The notes under the pieces: generated by a model
What the model was told of the DNA's origin: nothing
The model's database searches: none
What the model saw: only the letters and a program-made list of their open reading frames with translations
Program-made: the position numbers and the translations under genes
Assembly: GCA_900551325.1 (NCBI GenBank)
Contig: URVM01000009.1
Location: forward strand, 62,001 to 126,000
DNA length: 64,000 bases
Direction: 5' to 3'
Source of the DNA: an uncultured Eubacteriales bacterium
Lineage (GTDB): Bacteria > Bacillota > Clostridia > Lachnospirales > Cellulosilyticaceae
In this document: positions 54,403-62,371 of the stretch, in pieces
Layout: every line of letters starts with the position of its first letter
Position numbering within the stretch: the stretch's first letter is position 1

Positions 54403-54576
54403 TTAACGAGATAATATTTGCTTTAATTTCTGTTCACCTCGCCTTTCTGTTTCAGGCGATATTAAATTTCTATCAATTTTTACACTCTTAGCATTGCTAG
54501 AAATAATTTTCACAAATGAATCTACTGCTTTTTTACTATTTAATGTAAAATCTTTATCAAATGATGCTGTAGCCAT
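54403..54576 (-). CDS. 57-residue protein, candidate antitoxin for the GNAT gene
   Basis: An ATG at 54576 with AAGGAGGGG upstream opens a 57-codon frame: MATASFDKDFTLNSKKAVDS, then a basic region (NAKSVKIDRNLISPETERRG) and a short C-terminal helix ending LSR. It ends within 15 nt of the GNAT start and probably overlaps it. Size, order and charge fit an antitoxin, though no RHH or HTH motif is clear. The first ten residues resemble N-termini I associate with small partners of GNAT genes in Clostridia, by memory only. Confidence 0.6.
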   Translation of the reverse strand: MATASFDKDFTLNSKKAVDSFVKIISSNAKSVKIDRNLISPETERRGEQKLKQILSR

Positions 54577-54794
54577 TCTATCCCCTCCTTATCTATTAAG
54601 ATTCTAATATATTTTATATTTTCTCTATTATTAGTATATCCAACTTTCTTTAACTTAGTACCTATCATTTTTAACACTGCAGGATAATCTACCGATAGTT
54701 TATACTTATCCTACTTTGCTAAAACTATTAATATACTAGTTTAATTCTAACATGTTTCAATCAAAAAAATCAATATCCATTTAACAAAAACAAA

Positions 54795-54847
54795 AGGATA
54801 GGTCAGTCCCTCTAACCTTTTAGATTCGAGGGACACAGACCTAGCCT
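54795..54847 (-). terminator. Terminator overlapping the stop of the 162-residue gene
   Basis: Arms AGGATAGGTC / GACCTAGCCT (one mismatch) and GTCCCTC / GAGGGAC with a 15-nt loop, T-rich exit on the minus strand. The TAG stop of the upstream gene lies in the stem. Confidence 0.8.
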
Positions 54848-55329
54848 CTTTTTTGACATAAACTTAAAAGAATCTCTTTTTCTGCATCTGTTAAACGTGT
54901 AGGATTAAGTGTCTTATCTTTAATGGCTTCTAATTCACTACTTTTAGAAGCAAAGTAATTCTCCGTAGCATTATAACTTGGAAGTTGCATCATTAATTGT
55001 TTATCTAAAACTAAAGGTATTGTCAATATTTTTGAAAACTGTCTACTCCCGATAATGATAACTTCATCATTTTTAGCATCACAATCCAGTGCCTTAATTT
55101 CTTCATTATGTATGCCTTTTTCTAATATTTTCTCTACATAAAAATAAGCTGTTATATAACGCTTTTCACCTATTCTTGCATTAAAGAACAAATAAGAACC
55201 TACTTTAAGATTATTTTTAAGACTACGGCCATTCTGCTTACTATTTCCATACACCATTTGTGTAAAATTGGGATCAACATGACCTTTCTCTGCACATTCC
55301 GCACTATATGTAACTAACATATGATTCAT
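54841..55329 (-). CDS. Unknown protein, possibly Nmad3-like
   Basis: A 162-residue soluble protein with GGGGAGG before its ATG. The segment LVTYSAECAEKGHVDPNFTQ, KVGSYLFFNARIGEKRYITA, YFYVEKILEKG and DEVIIIGSRQFSKIL have the strand order of small nucleic-acid-modification-associated folds (Nmad3 or an EVE/ASCH relative). This is a weak, pattern-level resemblance; no catalytic residue can be named. It lies between the toxin-like pair and a broken nuclease-associated gene, so a defence or phage context is reasonable. Confidence 0.5.
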   Translation of the reverse strand: MNHMLVTYSAECAEKGHVDPNFTQMVYGNSKQNGRSLKNNLKVGSYLFFNARIGEKRYITAYFYVEKILEKGIHNEEIKALDCDAKNDEVIIIGSRQFSKILTIPLVLDKQLMMQLPSYNATENYFASKSSELEAIKDKTLNPTRLTDAEKEILLSLCQKRG

Positions 55330-55474
55330 TTATTACGCCTCCCCTGAATAAAAATAGTTTAATATACAAAATAATTGATTTAGTTAACATCATCATTCTA
55401 ACAAATATATTTTCACACTAGCACTCTCCTTATTTGATGAAATAGTGTTCTGCTCACTAGCTACCATTAGATTA

Positions 55475-55842
55475 TCAATGTACTTTCCTCTCTCTTAATT
55501 CTCCTATTATTTCTTCTAATCCTGCTAAATGACCTTTGTTAAGCGTATCATAGTACTTAACATGTTTTTCTGCCGCATCTAGAGCTTTAATAAAGTATGC
55601 TTCACCAAAATCCTCCCGAATACTTTCAAATAAATATTTATTCGTTGCATTATTAAAAGCTCTTTTGTATGTTTCCCCTTGCATCATCGCTAAAAAATCG
55701 TTATAAATGCTTGTGCAGAACCTTCCTTCATTCCTGTTTCCTTAGATATCTCTATCTTTGCTTCATTCCTTGTTAATTCATTTAAAAATACTTTTTTGGC
55801 AATTTCATAAGCTCTTTGGCTCATTTCAAGTGTAATCTTCAT
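55475..55842 (-). pseudogene. Frameshifted nuclease-associated helical protein
   Basis: From an ATG at 55842 (AGGGGG upstream) the frame reads MKITLEMSQRAYEIAKKVFL and continues to KEGSAQAFITIF then TAG. The next frame continues without a gap in homology-like sense: LAMMQGETYKRAFNNATNKY, ending ELRERKVH at 55475. Together they would be a 122-residue helical domain like the N-terminal module that precedes HNH nucleases in some restriction proteins. The break is at 55692-55704, next to a six-base homopolymer, and equals loss of one base. It could be a true mutation, a sequencing error or slippage. Confidence 0.7.
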
Positions 55843-55995
55843 AATAATCCCCCTTTAAAACTGTTATTATAAATCCACATTCTCCCTTCTATTACTTTAT
55901 ACTCCTTAAGTCCTGCAACGCATAAAAAAAGTCCAACAATACTAGCTTAAAATACCTTTCAAGTTCATTCTAAGTAGTCAATGTTAGGTTTTAGT

Positions 55996-56213
55996 TTATA
56001 GTTGCTCCCATATTGTTGCATTCTGAGATGGGTCTAATCTATAATTTTTCTCTAGATATAAAAGAATTGACCCTATTAATACTTCTGGTCCTTCAGCAAT
56101 CTCAAGTTTACTAAATGTAGGAAAAAATCTTTAGCAATTGGCATTCTTACTCCTATTTTAGATTGACTATACGCTTTTAAAGCACCCGCCCCCTAATAAT
56201 AACACATTCAGTT
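55996..56213 (-). pseudogene. Decayed SIR2-like / GAGA-motif gene fragment
   Basis: With two single-base frame corrections (in a G-run near 56190 and a T-run near 56127) the minus strand reads VLLLGAGALKAYSQSKIGVR, then MPIAKDFFPTFSKLEIAEGP, EVLIGSILLYLEKNYRLDP and a stop at 55996. The Gly-rich GAGA-x-K start followed by MP-xx-xDFF resembles the N-terminus of SIR2-like NAD-binding proteins found in antiphage systems. The rest of the gene is absent. Identification is tentative. Confidence 0.45.
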
Positions 56214-56233
56214 ATCTTCTCCTTTATACTATA

Positions 56234-56248
56234 TAAAATTTGCAGTTA
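56234..56248. repeat. 15-bp direct repeat, left copy
   Basis: TAAAATTTGCAGTTA, repeated exactly at 56477-56491, 243 bp away, in the same orientation. The two copies flank a tRNA-like fragment, suggesting an attachment-site scar or a small duplication. Confidence 0.6.
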
Positions 56249-56300
56249 GCCACAAAACATGTCTAGCCACTTCTAGCTAAACCCTTATTTTTCAATATAT

Positions 56301-56338
56301 GACCCATCCAGGAATCGAACCCATGATTTCACCGTGGA
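56301..56338 (-). other. tRNA-like 3' fragment
   Basis: On the minus strand GGTGAAATCATGGGTTCGAT and TCCTGGATGGGTCA resemble a T-arm (GGGTTCGATTCC) with part of an acceptor strand. No 5' half can be folded upstream, so this is not a complete tRNA. Such 3' fragments are left by integrative elements that use tRNA genes as attachment sites. Confidence 0.45.
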
Positions 56339-56476
56339 GAGTGAATAAGTTTTTTCGTTGTAGCGATTGACAGCCAATGAATTGATCAAAAATCAAGGTT
56401 TGAGAGTAGTTTGTTTTAATTTTCTTTTTTTATTTTTGACATTGAATTATAAGGAGTTATTTAAATTTATTTGCAG

Positions 56477-56491
56477 TAAAATTTGCAGTTA
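56477..56491. repeat. 15-bp direct repeat, right copy
   Basis: Exact copy of TAAAATTTGCAGTTA at 56234-56248, lying 10 bp from the stop of the DUF5677 gene. Confidence 0.6.
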
Positions 56492-56500
56492 TTTCTTAAG

Positions 56501-57568
56501 CTATACAGTCACACTGCCATTCTGTTCTTTTGCCTCTTCCTCTTCTATCTCCATTTGTACATCTACAAATTGATGGCTTATTTTTTCACCTACTATTTCC
56601 ATGGTTTTAATTATCATCATCTTGTCTATCGTTGGATTCAACATGGTTAAACAAGTTGCTATTTGTATCAATGAAATAGCAGTATTTTGTCCAGGGTCAG
56701 CTAATCCATAATTTGAAGCTCCACTTAAAAAGAAATTTGTTCTATCCTTCTCTCCCATAAGTGCTAAACTCATACTATTGCCTTTTGGACCTGAGTGTAT
56801 TTGATTACATGCCATTTTATAAAAAGGATGTAAATGTTGTAAATTTACTTTTTCCTCCATCCCCTTAAAACTTCTTTTCCATTTCGGCAGTATTTCACTT
56901 GTCCACCCATATTCTTTAGCGAATTCTTCTCCATATTTTACAATTAACCGTTCTCGCTCTCTTTTAATTCCACTAACTTCTTTCTTGGATAATGGTTCAA
57001 ATCCTAACCTTCTGCACTTTTTTTGGTACTCTTCCATTTCTCTATAGTTTTCTATTGCTTCATACTCTAAATATTTTAATGCTAGCGTTTCATCATGATC
57101 AAATATAAAAAATGCTAATACGGCTAATTCATGTAATGTTCTCCAACGTGCAAAAGCCCCGTCTGGAAAACCACTACGCAATAATGCAAGAATTTCATAC
57201 GAAATCTGGCAAGCTCTAGTATGTATTCTATATAACACATTAAACTTATGGCTATCCCAATTAGTATCTTCAAATTGCTGTGCAAATTCCTCGCCTACTT
57301 CTGTATTCATTACTATCAGCATTTCTAATAAATTAAGCGGCTTCATCCATCTTCTATTAAGCCTAGCTTCAAATTCGCTCCTAATATAGCTATGTTCTTG
57401 TAACATTTCTCCAGAATCTTTTATGAGTCTCTCGAACAAAATCTTTGATGTCTCAGGTAATGATTTTTGAATTACCTTATCTATTTGTTCCGCTGAATCT
57501 ATCCTTATATTTTTTTCATTTAATAATTCACAAAATGCTTCTTGATACTGATAAAAAAGTTTCCCCAT
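56501..57568 (-). CDS. DUF5677 domain protein
   Basis: A 355-residue, mostly helical soluble protein. The DUF5677 signature region is clear: a helix ending EILALLRSGFPDGAFARWRT and LHELAVLAFFIFDHDE, and later HPFYKMACNQIHSGPKGNSM (about 250-270). The R-x4-H/E arrangement (ARWRTLHEL) in an all-helical setting recalls HEPN-like RNases, but that relation is inference. The N-terminal 90 residues are additional. It stands alone beside an att-like scar and a broken recombinase, so it is probably cargo of a former mobile element. Confidence 0.75.
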   Translation of the reverse strand: MGKLFYQYQEAFCELLNEKNIRIDSAEQIDKVIQKSLPETSKILFERLIKDSGEMLQEHSYIRSEFEARLNRRWMKPLNLLEMLIVMNTEVGEEFAQQFEDTNWDSHKFNVLYRIHTRACQISYEILALLRSGFPDGAFARWRTLHELAVLAFFIFDHDETLALKYLEYEAIENYREMEEYQKKCRRLGFEPLSKKEVSGIKRERERLIVKYGEEFAKEYGWTSEILPKWKRSFKGMEEKVNLQHLHPFYKMACNQIHSGPKGNSMSLALMGEKDRTNFFLSGASNYGLADPGQNTAISLIQIATCLTMLNPTIDKMMIIKTMEIVGEKISHQFVDVQMEIEEEEAKEQNGSVTV

Positions 57569-57872
57569 ATATTCACCTCAATATTTATCATCTGTATTAT
57601 CATCTTTTAAAGCTGTTTTTCTATGGCTGCATAAATTTGTAGTATGTTTTTAATACGGAACGACTTGATCCTTAGTCGAGCCGATATGCCAATTGTAATG
57701 TGTGTGTGAAATTATTGATACTCCATAGACTTATATGATAAATACTAGATTCTCCTATGGTTATCTTATCAAACCCCTTTACTTCTTTCGACATATTTAT
57801 ATCTTTTCCATATCATAATTTTTCCTATTATTTGTTCCTATATTATTTAAAAACTGATAGTGCAAGTCCTCC
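57569..57872. other. Intergenic region between recombinase pseudogene and DUF5677 gene
   Basis: No supported gene is found. A 40-codon open stretch on the minus strand (57672-57794) lacks a ribosome binding site. The region probably contains decayed mobile-element sequence and the DUF5677 promoter. Confidence 0.45.
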
Positions 57873-58327
57873 TCATGAAACTTCTTGCATGACCTTCCAT
57901 CCACTAATTATCTGGGTTGCATTAGCCATCCCGCTCCTAATACGCTTACTAATCATATTAATCTCCATCTCTACAAATACACCCATCATTTTAATTACTC
58001 CATCTGTCATAGCATCCAATTGTCCTTTTGAACAGTCTACTATAAAGCCACCAATAACAAGTTTTAGTTGTTTCTCTTTTACTATATCTATAATCTTACA
58101 CAGTTGTTTGGTAATTCTTGTAATACTTGATACCTCCGTAGTAATAATAGTATCTCCTTCAATCACTTTATGTAATAACTTTCCTAATTCTACCCTATCT
58201 ACCTTTGTACCACTCTCATACTCCCAATACATATTCTCTTCTTAGGTATCCTATGTTCCCTTTTCTGTCTATTTATATCCTGTCTATCCTCATCTGTTGA
58301 ACATGTTGCATATCCATATATAGTCAT
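57873..58327 (-). pseudogene. Broken serine recombinase (resolvase)
   Basis: An N-terminal part starts at an ATG at 58327 and reads MTIYGYATCSTDEDRQDINR, the resolvase start with the nucleophile-bearing Y-x-x-x-S motif (the usual Arg is Thr). After ATA CCT the frame shifts, and the C-terminal part continues as MYWEYESGTKVDRVELGKLL, DTIITTEVSSITRITKQL and MISKRIRSGMANA. The invariant Arg positions are altered, the DNA-binding HTH end is lost and the tail ends MQEVS. Several lesions show that the gene is inactive. It marks the former mobility of this island. Confidence 0.82.
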
Positions 58328-58423
58328 AATAAGTTCCACCTTTATCATTTATTGACCTTATGATTTCTTCTCTATTCCGATATGTCAACAAAACCATTTC
58401 TTTTTGTACACACCCATTCTAAA

Positions 58424-58744
58424 CTAATCATTAAACTCCGTATATTTCCTACTATTCCCCTTAGACTTACTCACAGGATACTTCTTCTCGTTTTTCTCTA
58501 TCTTCTTTAGCATAATCTCTTCTGCCGAAACACCGAGTGCATCCGCCATATACAGGCAGTAAATCATTACGTCTGCTAATTCATCCGAAACTTCATCTAA
58601 TTTATGCTGGTTATCCCATTGAAAGTGTTCAAGTAATTCACCAGATTCAATGGCAATAGATTTTGCTAAGTTTTCTGGTGTATGAAAGGGTTTCCATTCT
58701 CTTTCTTCTCTTATTCTTCTTATCTCTTTTAATACCTTTTCCAT
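58424..58744 (-). CDS. MazG-like nucleotide pyrophosphohydrolase
   Basis: A 106-residue all-alpha NTP pyrophosphohydrolase. Metal-binding motifs are AIESGELLEHFQW (E-x-x-E, about 31-43) and DELADVMIYCLYMADALG (E/D-x-x-D, about 54-71). The family hydrolyses (d)NTPs or (p)ppGpp-like nucleotides to monophosphates; small stand-alone versions are frequent in phages and defence islands. It follows the GIY-YIG/DUF2075 helicase gene by 35 bp in the same direction and has an AGGAGG site, so the two form an operon. Confidence 0.9.
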   Translation of the reverse strand: MEKVLKEIRRIREEREWKPFHTPENLAKSIAIESGELLEHFQWDNQHKLDEVSDELADVMIYCLYMADALGVSAEEIMLKKIEKNEKKYPVSKSKGNSRKYTEFND

Positions 58745-58779
58745 ATGATGTGTACCTCCTTGCTTTTTGTCTATCTTGT

Positions 58780-60426
58780 TTATTCTCCGTATTCTGTTGG
58801 TGTTTCTGCTATTTGCATTGCTTCAGTGTTTATCTCATAAAGATTTCTCTGTACTTCCTCATAAGTAGGCATAAACTGTTTGAAGTAAGTACGTAGTGGC
58901 TCATCACAAATGTAAATATACGTCCCTCGAATGCCTCTTGTCAGCAATGTCTTATAGATATTTAAAATATAGCGCTTTAATATCTCAGGGTCTTTGATTG
59001 TTTTTTTACCATTCATATCATAGTAACATGTTTCATCAATAACAATTTCACCCTTCTCATAGCGTATTTCATTTCCAATGATTACGCCTACATAGTTCAA
59101 ATCATAGCCTTGTATCGTATGAATGCAACCAACTTCTTCTAGAGCATATTCTGAGTTTACCCAGTCTTTTAGGACAGAATTCCATTTAAATTGTTTATCT
59201 TGAATATGAATGTCATAGGCATTAGGATCATTTTTAGACTGCCATTTCCATGCATAACCTGCTACCATCCTACACAACTTGTACCTTTCATTTTGCACTC
59301 TAATACGGTCATACATCAAGCCTATATCATCAAACTGAAAGAGTTCATACTTATCAAAGCTTTGTAGTGTATCTTGGCAACTATGTAAGATATTATGGAT
59401 ATATGCAATGTAGTCATTTCCACCCATAACCCGCATTTGTGAAGAAATCACATGTTTTTGTGCCTGTAAGGCTGCAATCTTTTCAGGTAATATGTCTGAA
59501 GGTTTAACCGATTGATTTTTATCGTAGCAAAGTACAACATGCTTCGCTGCTTGCATAATCCAATCTAATTGGTCTCCTTCATGAATATCTAAACCTAATG
59601 TTCGATTAGCATTGTCAAAAGCCCCCATATTACTGATATTGACACGGCGATTTAAACGATGTGCTTCATCTACTATAAGCACATCATACTCCTCTTTCAC
59701 TACATCAAAAGGACTTAAAACCATACTTGCACTTAAGTCTTTAACCGCCCTAAACACATTTTTCAAGGTAGCTCTTAAAGGTGTCATCGGAATGACTAAG
59801 CCAATCTTTTTATCTTTTGTTTCCTCATACTCTTTTAGATATTTCATTAAATAAATAGCAACAATTGTCTTACCTGTTCCTGGCTCCCCTTGAACAATAT
59901 GTTTACTTGTTTCTTCTTGCGTAATACTATCCATAATAGTGTTTACTGTTTCTAGCTGCTCCTCATTCAATGCTTTATATGGAGAATACTTAAACAAATC
60001 ACTATTTCTAATTTCAAAGATGCCTTTTTGAACGATTTTACGCTCTCTAAGTTCTTCCCATATCACTTCAAACTTAGCTTGATACTTTTCTCGATCAAAA
60101 TAACTGTGATTTATTAATCCTTTATTCCCGTTTTGAAGTTTGTATTTTCCATCAGCAGCCATATACTCAATCAATAACGATTCAATATCTAAAGTTGCTG
60201 ACTTATTGAAATCATCATCCGCTATAATATGAATAAAATCTAGTATCTTCCGCTCTGCCTTTTGGTAATGTTGCTGACTCCTATTGTAAGCATGGAGCGT
60301 TTCCCCTACATATGCTTCCTTTTTACCTTCTAAAACATACACAACAGGCCAATCCTTACCATATTTATATTTTTTTATTTTATCGAACTGTTCCTTTTCA
60401 TAGTCAAAAGTCTTAATTAGGCCCAT
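58780..60426 (-). CDS. GIY-YIG domain fused to DUF2075 helicase
   Basis: A 548-residue protein. Residues about 25-110 form a GIY-YIG nuclease-like fold (VVYVLEGKKEAYVGETLHAY, then NRSQQH). Residues about 165-540 are a DUF2075/Schlafen-type superfamily-1 helicase-like ATPase with Walker A GEPGTGKT (about 179-186), Walker B VLIVDEAHRLNRR, SSQMRV, CIHTIQGYDLNYVGVIIGNE and the closing KTLLTRGIRGTYIYI. The helicase motifs are intact. The combination suggests nucleic-acid cleavage coupled to ATP. With the downstream mazG it forms a two-gene unit seen in bacterial accessory regions; an antiphage role is inferred. Confidence 0.85.
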   Translation of the reverse strand: MGLIKTFDYEKEQFDKIKKYKYGKDWPVVYVLEGKKEAYVGETLHAYNRSQQHYQKAERKILDFIHIIADDDFNKSATLDIESLLIEYMAADGKYKLQNGNKGLINHSYFDREKYQAKFEVIWEELRERKIVQKGIFEIRNSDLFKYSPYKALNEEQLETVNTIMDSITQEETSKHIVQGEPGTGKTIVAIYLMKYLKEYEETKDKKIGLVIPMTPLRATLKNVFRAVKDLSASMVLSPFDVVKEEYDVLIVDEAHRLNRRVNISNMGAFDNANRTLGLDIHEGDQLDWIMQAAKHVVLCYDKNQSVKPSDILPEKIAALQAQKHVISSQMRVMGGNDYIAYIHNILHSCQDTLQSFDKYELFQFDDIGLMYDRIRVQNERYKLCRMVAGYAWKWQSKNDPNAYDIHIQDKQFKWNSVLKDWVNSEYALEEVGCIHTIQGYDLNYVGVIIGNEIRYEKGEIVIDETCYYDMNGKKTIKDPEILKRYILNIYKTLLTRGIRGTYIYICDEPLRTYFKQFMPTYEEVQRNLYEINTEAMQIAETPTEYGE

Positions 60427-60610
60427 TTACTCACCACACTATATATTTTGTATTTTTATTATAATTCTCCAAATTTATTATACCATAGTTCTATATTTTA
60501 CATACTTTAAATTTCCTAAACACCAATTCCCTTGTATATATATTTTTATTTATCCTTGACTCTTTACTTGTTTCAACTGCATATCTGCATGTCATAAAAC
60601 ATACTAAAAT
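60427..60610. other. Promoter region of the helicase-MazG operon
   Basis: AT-rich and without a gene; it separates the operon from the terminator at 60611. Confidence 0.45.
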
Positions 60611-60653
60611 ATCAAAACAGAAGATTGACCCTAAGCCTATCTCCTGTTTTGAT
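60611..60653 (-). terminator. Terminator of the J-domain / HNH-like operon
   Basis: Stem ATCAAAACAG / CTGTTTTGAT with a 23-nt loop, 24 bp past the stop; modest T-run on the minus strand. Confidence 0.65.
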
Positions 60654-60676
60654 TTTAATTCCCCTTATAAAGTTTA

Positions 60677-61399
60677 TCAAAATATTTGTCTATACCTCTT
60701 ATACCAGTCTACTTTCCAATTCATCTCTTCACATAAGTGTTTAAGTTCTACTTCATCATTGATTCCTCTGGTTGTAATGATTTCATGGGTTTTCTTATTC
60801 ACTATCAACCCATTTTCAATATGATCTGATAAAGTTTTATAGATTCCTACACTTCTAACATGAGAAAAATCTGATTTGCTTTTATTTAACTTTTCTCCCG
60901 TTAATTCGTCTTCTTTCAAATTATATTTCTTTATTCGTTTGCGTTTGAGCGTCTTACGTTCTTCTTTTAGGGCATTGTCATATTCCATTCTTAATCTTGC
61001 TGCCTTATCACATCTATTGATTGCATCATAATAATCTTTGGACGTTTCTAGGTAAATCCCCTTTCTGCCTATGCCGTCTTCTTCTATAGTCCTTGCTATA
61101 AGTTCAAGTATTTTAAATCCTCTTACATAACTCTTGTTTCCTCTATTTACTTTAAACTCACTTTCTATTCTTGAAAGTTGGTATCTTGCATTGTCTTTAT
61201 TGGTTCTTAGTATAGTATGTAATTTATCCGTATTTACCCAAAGCCAGCCTTTAGCATCAATAATGGTACCTTCTCTCCAAGCATTTGAAATACCTGTGAC
61301 TGTCCCTTTATTTGCATGACTATTTAGTGTGGGTTCTATAAATGTTAAGTCTTTTACAGGATAAACATTTAGTAATTCATACTTACTAATGATCTTCAC
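60677..61399 (-). CDS. HNH-like protein paired with a J-domain protein
   Basis: A 240-residue soluble, basic protein. Residues 1-100 may bind DNA or a partner (STLES-type helix DNARYQLSRIESEF). The region 120-170 is strongly basic (LKEERKTLKRKRIKKYN). The C-terminal part reads SKSDFSHVRSVGIYKTLSDH and IENGLIVNKKTHEIIT: His180, Asn196 and His205 have the spacing of an HNH active site (N-x8-H), without zinc cysteines. So it is a candidate HNH-type nuclease or a degenerate relative. It overlaps the J-domain gene by 4 nt (ATGA), showing translational coupling. No known system with this pair is recalled. Confidence 0.6.
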   Translation of the reverse strand: MKIISKYELLNVYPVKDLTFIEPTLNSHANKGTVTGISNAWREGTIIDAKGWLWVNTDKLHTILRTNKDNARYQLSRIESEFKVNRGNKSYVRGFKILELIARTIEEDGIGRKGIYLETSKDYYDAINRCDKAARLRMEYDNALKEERKTLKRKRIKKYNLKEDELTGEKLNKSKSDFSHVRSVGIYKTLSDHIENGLIVNKKTHEIITTRGINDEVELKHLCEEMNWKVDWYKRYRQIF

Positions 61400-61860
61400 C
61401 TCCCTATCATTTCATTATAAAGATCATTAAGCTGACTCATGGCTTCAGCTGCCTTTACATGCTTACTTACATCTGGATGAATCTTCTTGGAAATACTATC
61501 TCTCCATTCTTTAGCCTTTTTCTTATTTTTAAAATGAATCGGGCATATTCCTAACTTTTCAACGCGTTGTCCACCATCTAGTTCAAGTAAGTAGTAAATA
61601 TATTCTTGTTCTTCTGATGCAAAATAGCCTTCTGTATATTTAGTTTTTCTTATTTTTGTACTTATCTCTTCTTTAACGCATGCTTTGTTGAGCTGTTGAT
61701 TCAACTGTTGCAACATAACAATCTTTTCGTAAAGTCCTTTCCATCCTCTTGCCTTAACATTCACTAGATCCCCTACAACACTTTTAACTTCTTGATAGAC
61801 ATTTTTAAAACTACCAAAGCGCTTTAAATCCTCTACAGACTCTACAGCCATCCACTCCAT
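61396..61860 (-). CDS. J-domain (HPD) protein
   Basis: A 154-residue protein ending in a J-like domain: KNKKKAKEWRDSISKKIHPD (HPD at 128-130), then VSKHVKAAEAMSQLNDLYNE, matching helices II-III of DnaJ. The short N-terminal half is helical and includes LQQLNQQLNKA. It lacks the Gly/Phe and zinc domains of DnaJ, so it is a specialised co-chaperone that may recruit DnaK to the HNH-like partner. GAGGGGG precedes the ATG. It is the first gene of a two-gene operon. Function in this context is unknown. Confidence 0.72.
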   Translation of the reverse strand: MEWMAVESVEDLKRFGSFKNVYQEVKSVVGDLVNVKARGWKGLYEKIVMLQQLNQQLNKACVKEEISTKIRKTKYTEGYFASEEQEYIYYLLELDGGQRVEKLGICPIHFKNKKKAKEWRDSISKKIHPDVSKHVKAAEAMSQLNDLYNEMIGR

Positions 61861-62057
61861 CTTTAACCCCCTCTTTCTACAAAACTGGTATTAATATATT
61901 CTTCTAACACACTATATATACCTCCCATACTCTTTAACTCTCTATTTGCAACAAAAATAGGGGCTAGATTTCTCTAAGTCCTTATCTCTTTAACCCTACC
62001 TACAATGCCTCTTTCAACCATGACCTTTCATATAACTTCTTTTTGTTCCACCCATTC
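61861..62057. other. Intergenic decayed sequence
   Basis: No gene is visible. A short minus-strand stretch beginning MGGTKRSYMKG just after the HTH remnant stops after 13 codons and looks like another decayed start. Confidence 0.4.
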
Positions 62058-62213
62058 TATTTACCTCCAAAGAAGAACTCTTCTATATTAAAGATCTGTG
62101 CCATGAGCATCATTTCAGAATAAGCCCAATCTGTGGCATCTTTCATTTTTCTTATAAGTGTTTACTTGCTTATACTTAAACGTTTGAAAGCTCTATTTAT
62201 AGTGACTTAGAAT
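62058..62213 (-). pseudogene. Phage-type HTH protein remnant with in-frame stop
   Basis: The minus strand reads TINRAFKRLSISK, TAA, then TLIRKMKDATDWAYSEMMLM and AQIFNIEEFFFGGK with a final TAG. The KRLSISK-x-TLIRKM segment is a helix-turn-helix of small phage regulators, in which a codon such as CAA has become TAA. The N-terminal part is absent. Confidence 0.55.
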
Positions 62214-62371
62214 ACTACAAAATCAACTAAATATAAAAAGAGCCAACCAAAGTAATACTTTGACTAGATCTCATCTGACATTTTATTTCTGCTCTATATA
62301 AAACTCTATATAGTTCATCAATCTATAACCCTTATCTTATTGTGGACTTTAATTACTCCTTCTTTATACTT
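62214..62371. other. Spacer after the metallopeptidase gene
   Basis: No gene; contains AT-rich sequence and the likely end of the metallopeptidase transcript. A weak inverted repeat CCAAAGT/ACTTTG at about 62249-62264 is not convincing as a terminator. Confidence 0.4.

Noticed and set aside
55692..55704. Programmed -1 frameshift in the nuclease-associated gene
   Set aside because: The slippery sequence does not allow good re-pairing in both sites and no downstream pseudoknot was noticed; a one-base deletion is simpler.
57672..57794. 40-codon open frame on the minus strand between the recombinase pseudogene and DUF5677 gene
   Set aside because: No ribosome binding site, no recognisable composition and decayed surroundings.
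57757..58245. 162-codon hydrophobic-looking plus-strand frame
   Set aside because: Antisense of the serine recombinase remnant; hydrophobicity is the usual shadow of charged AT-rich coding sequence, with no ribosome binding site.
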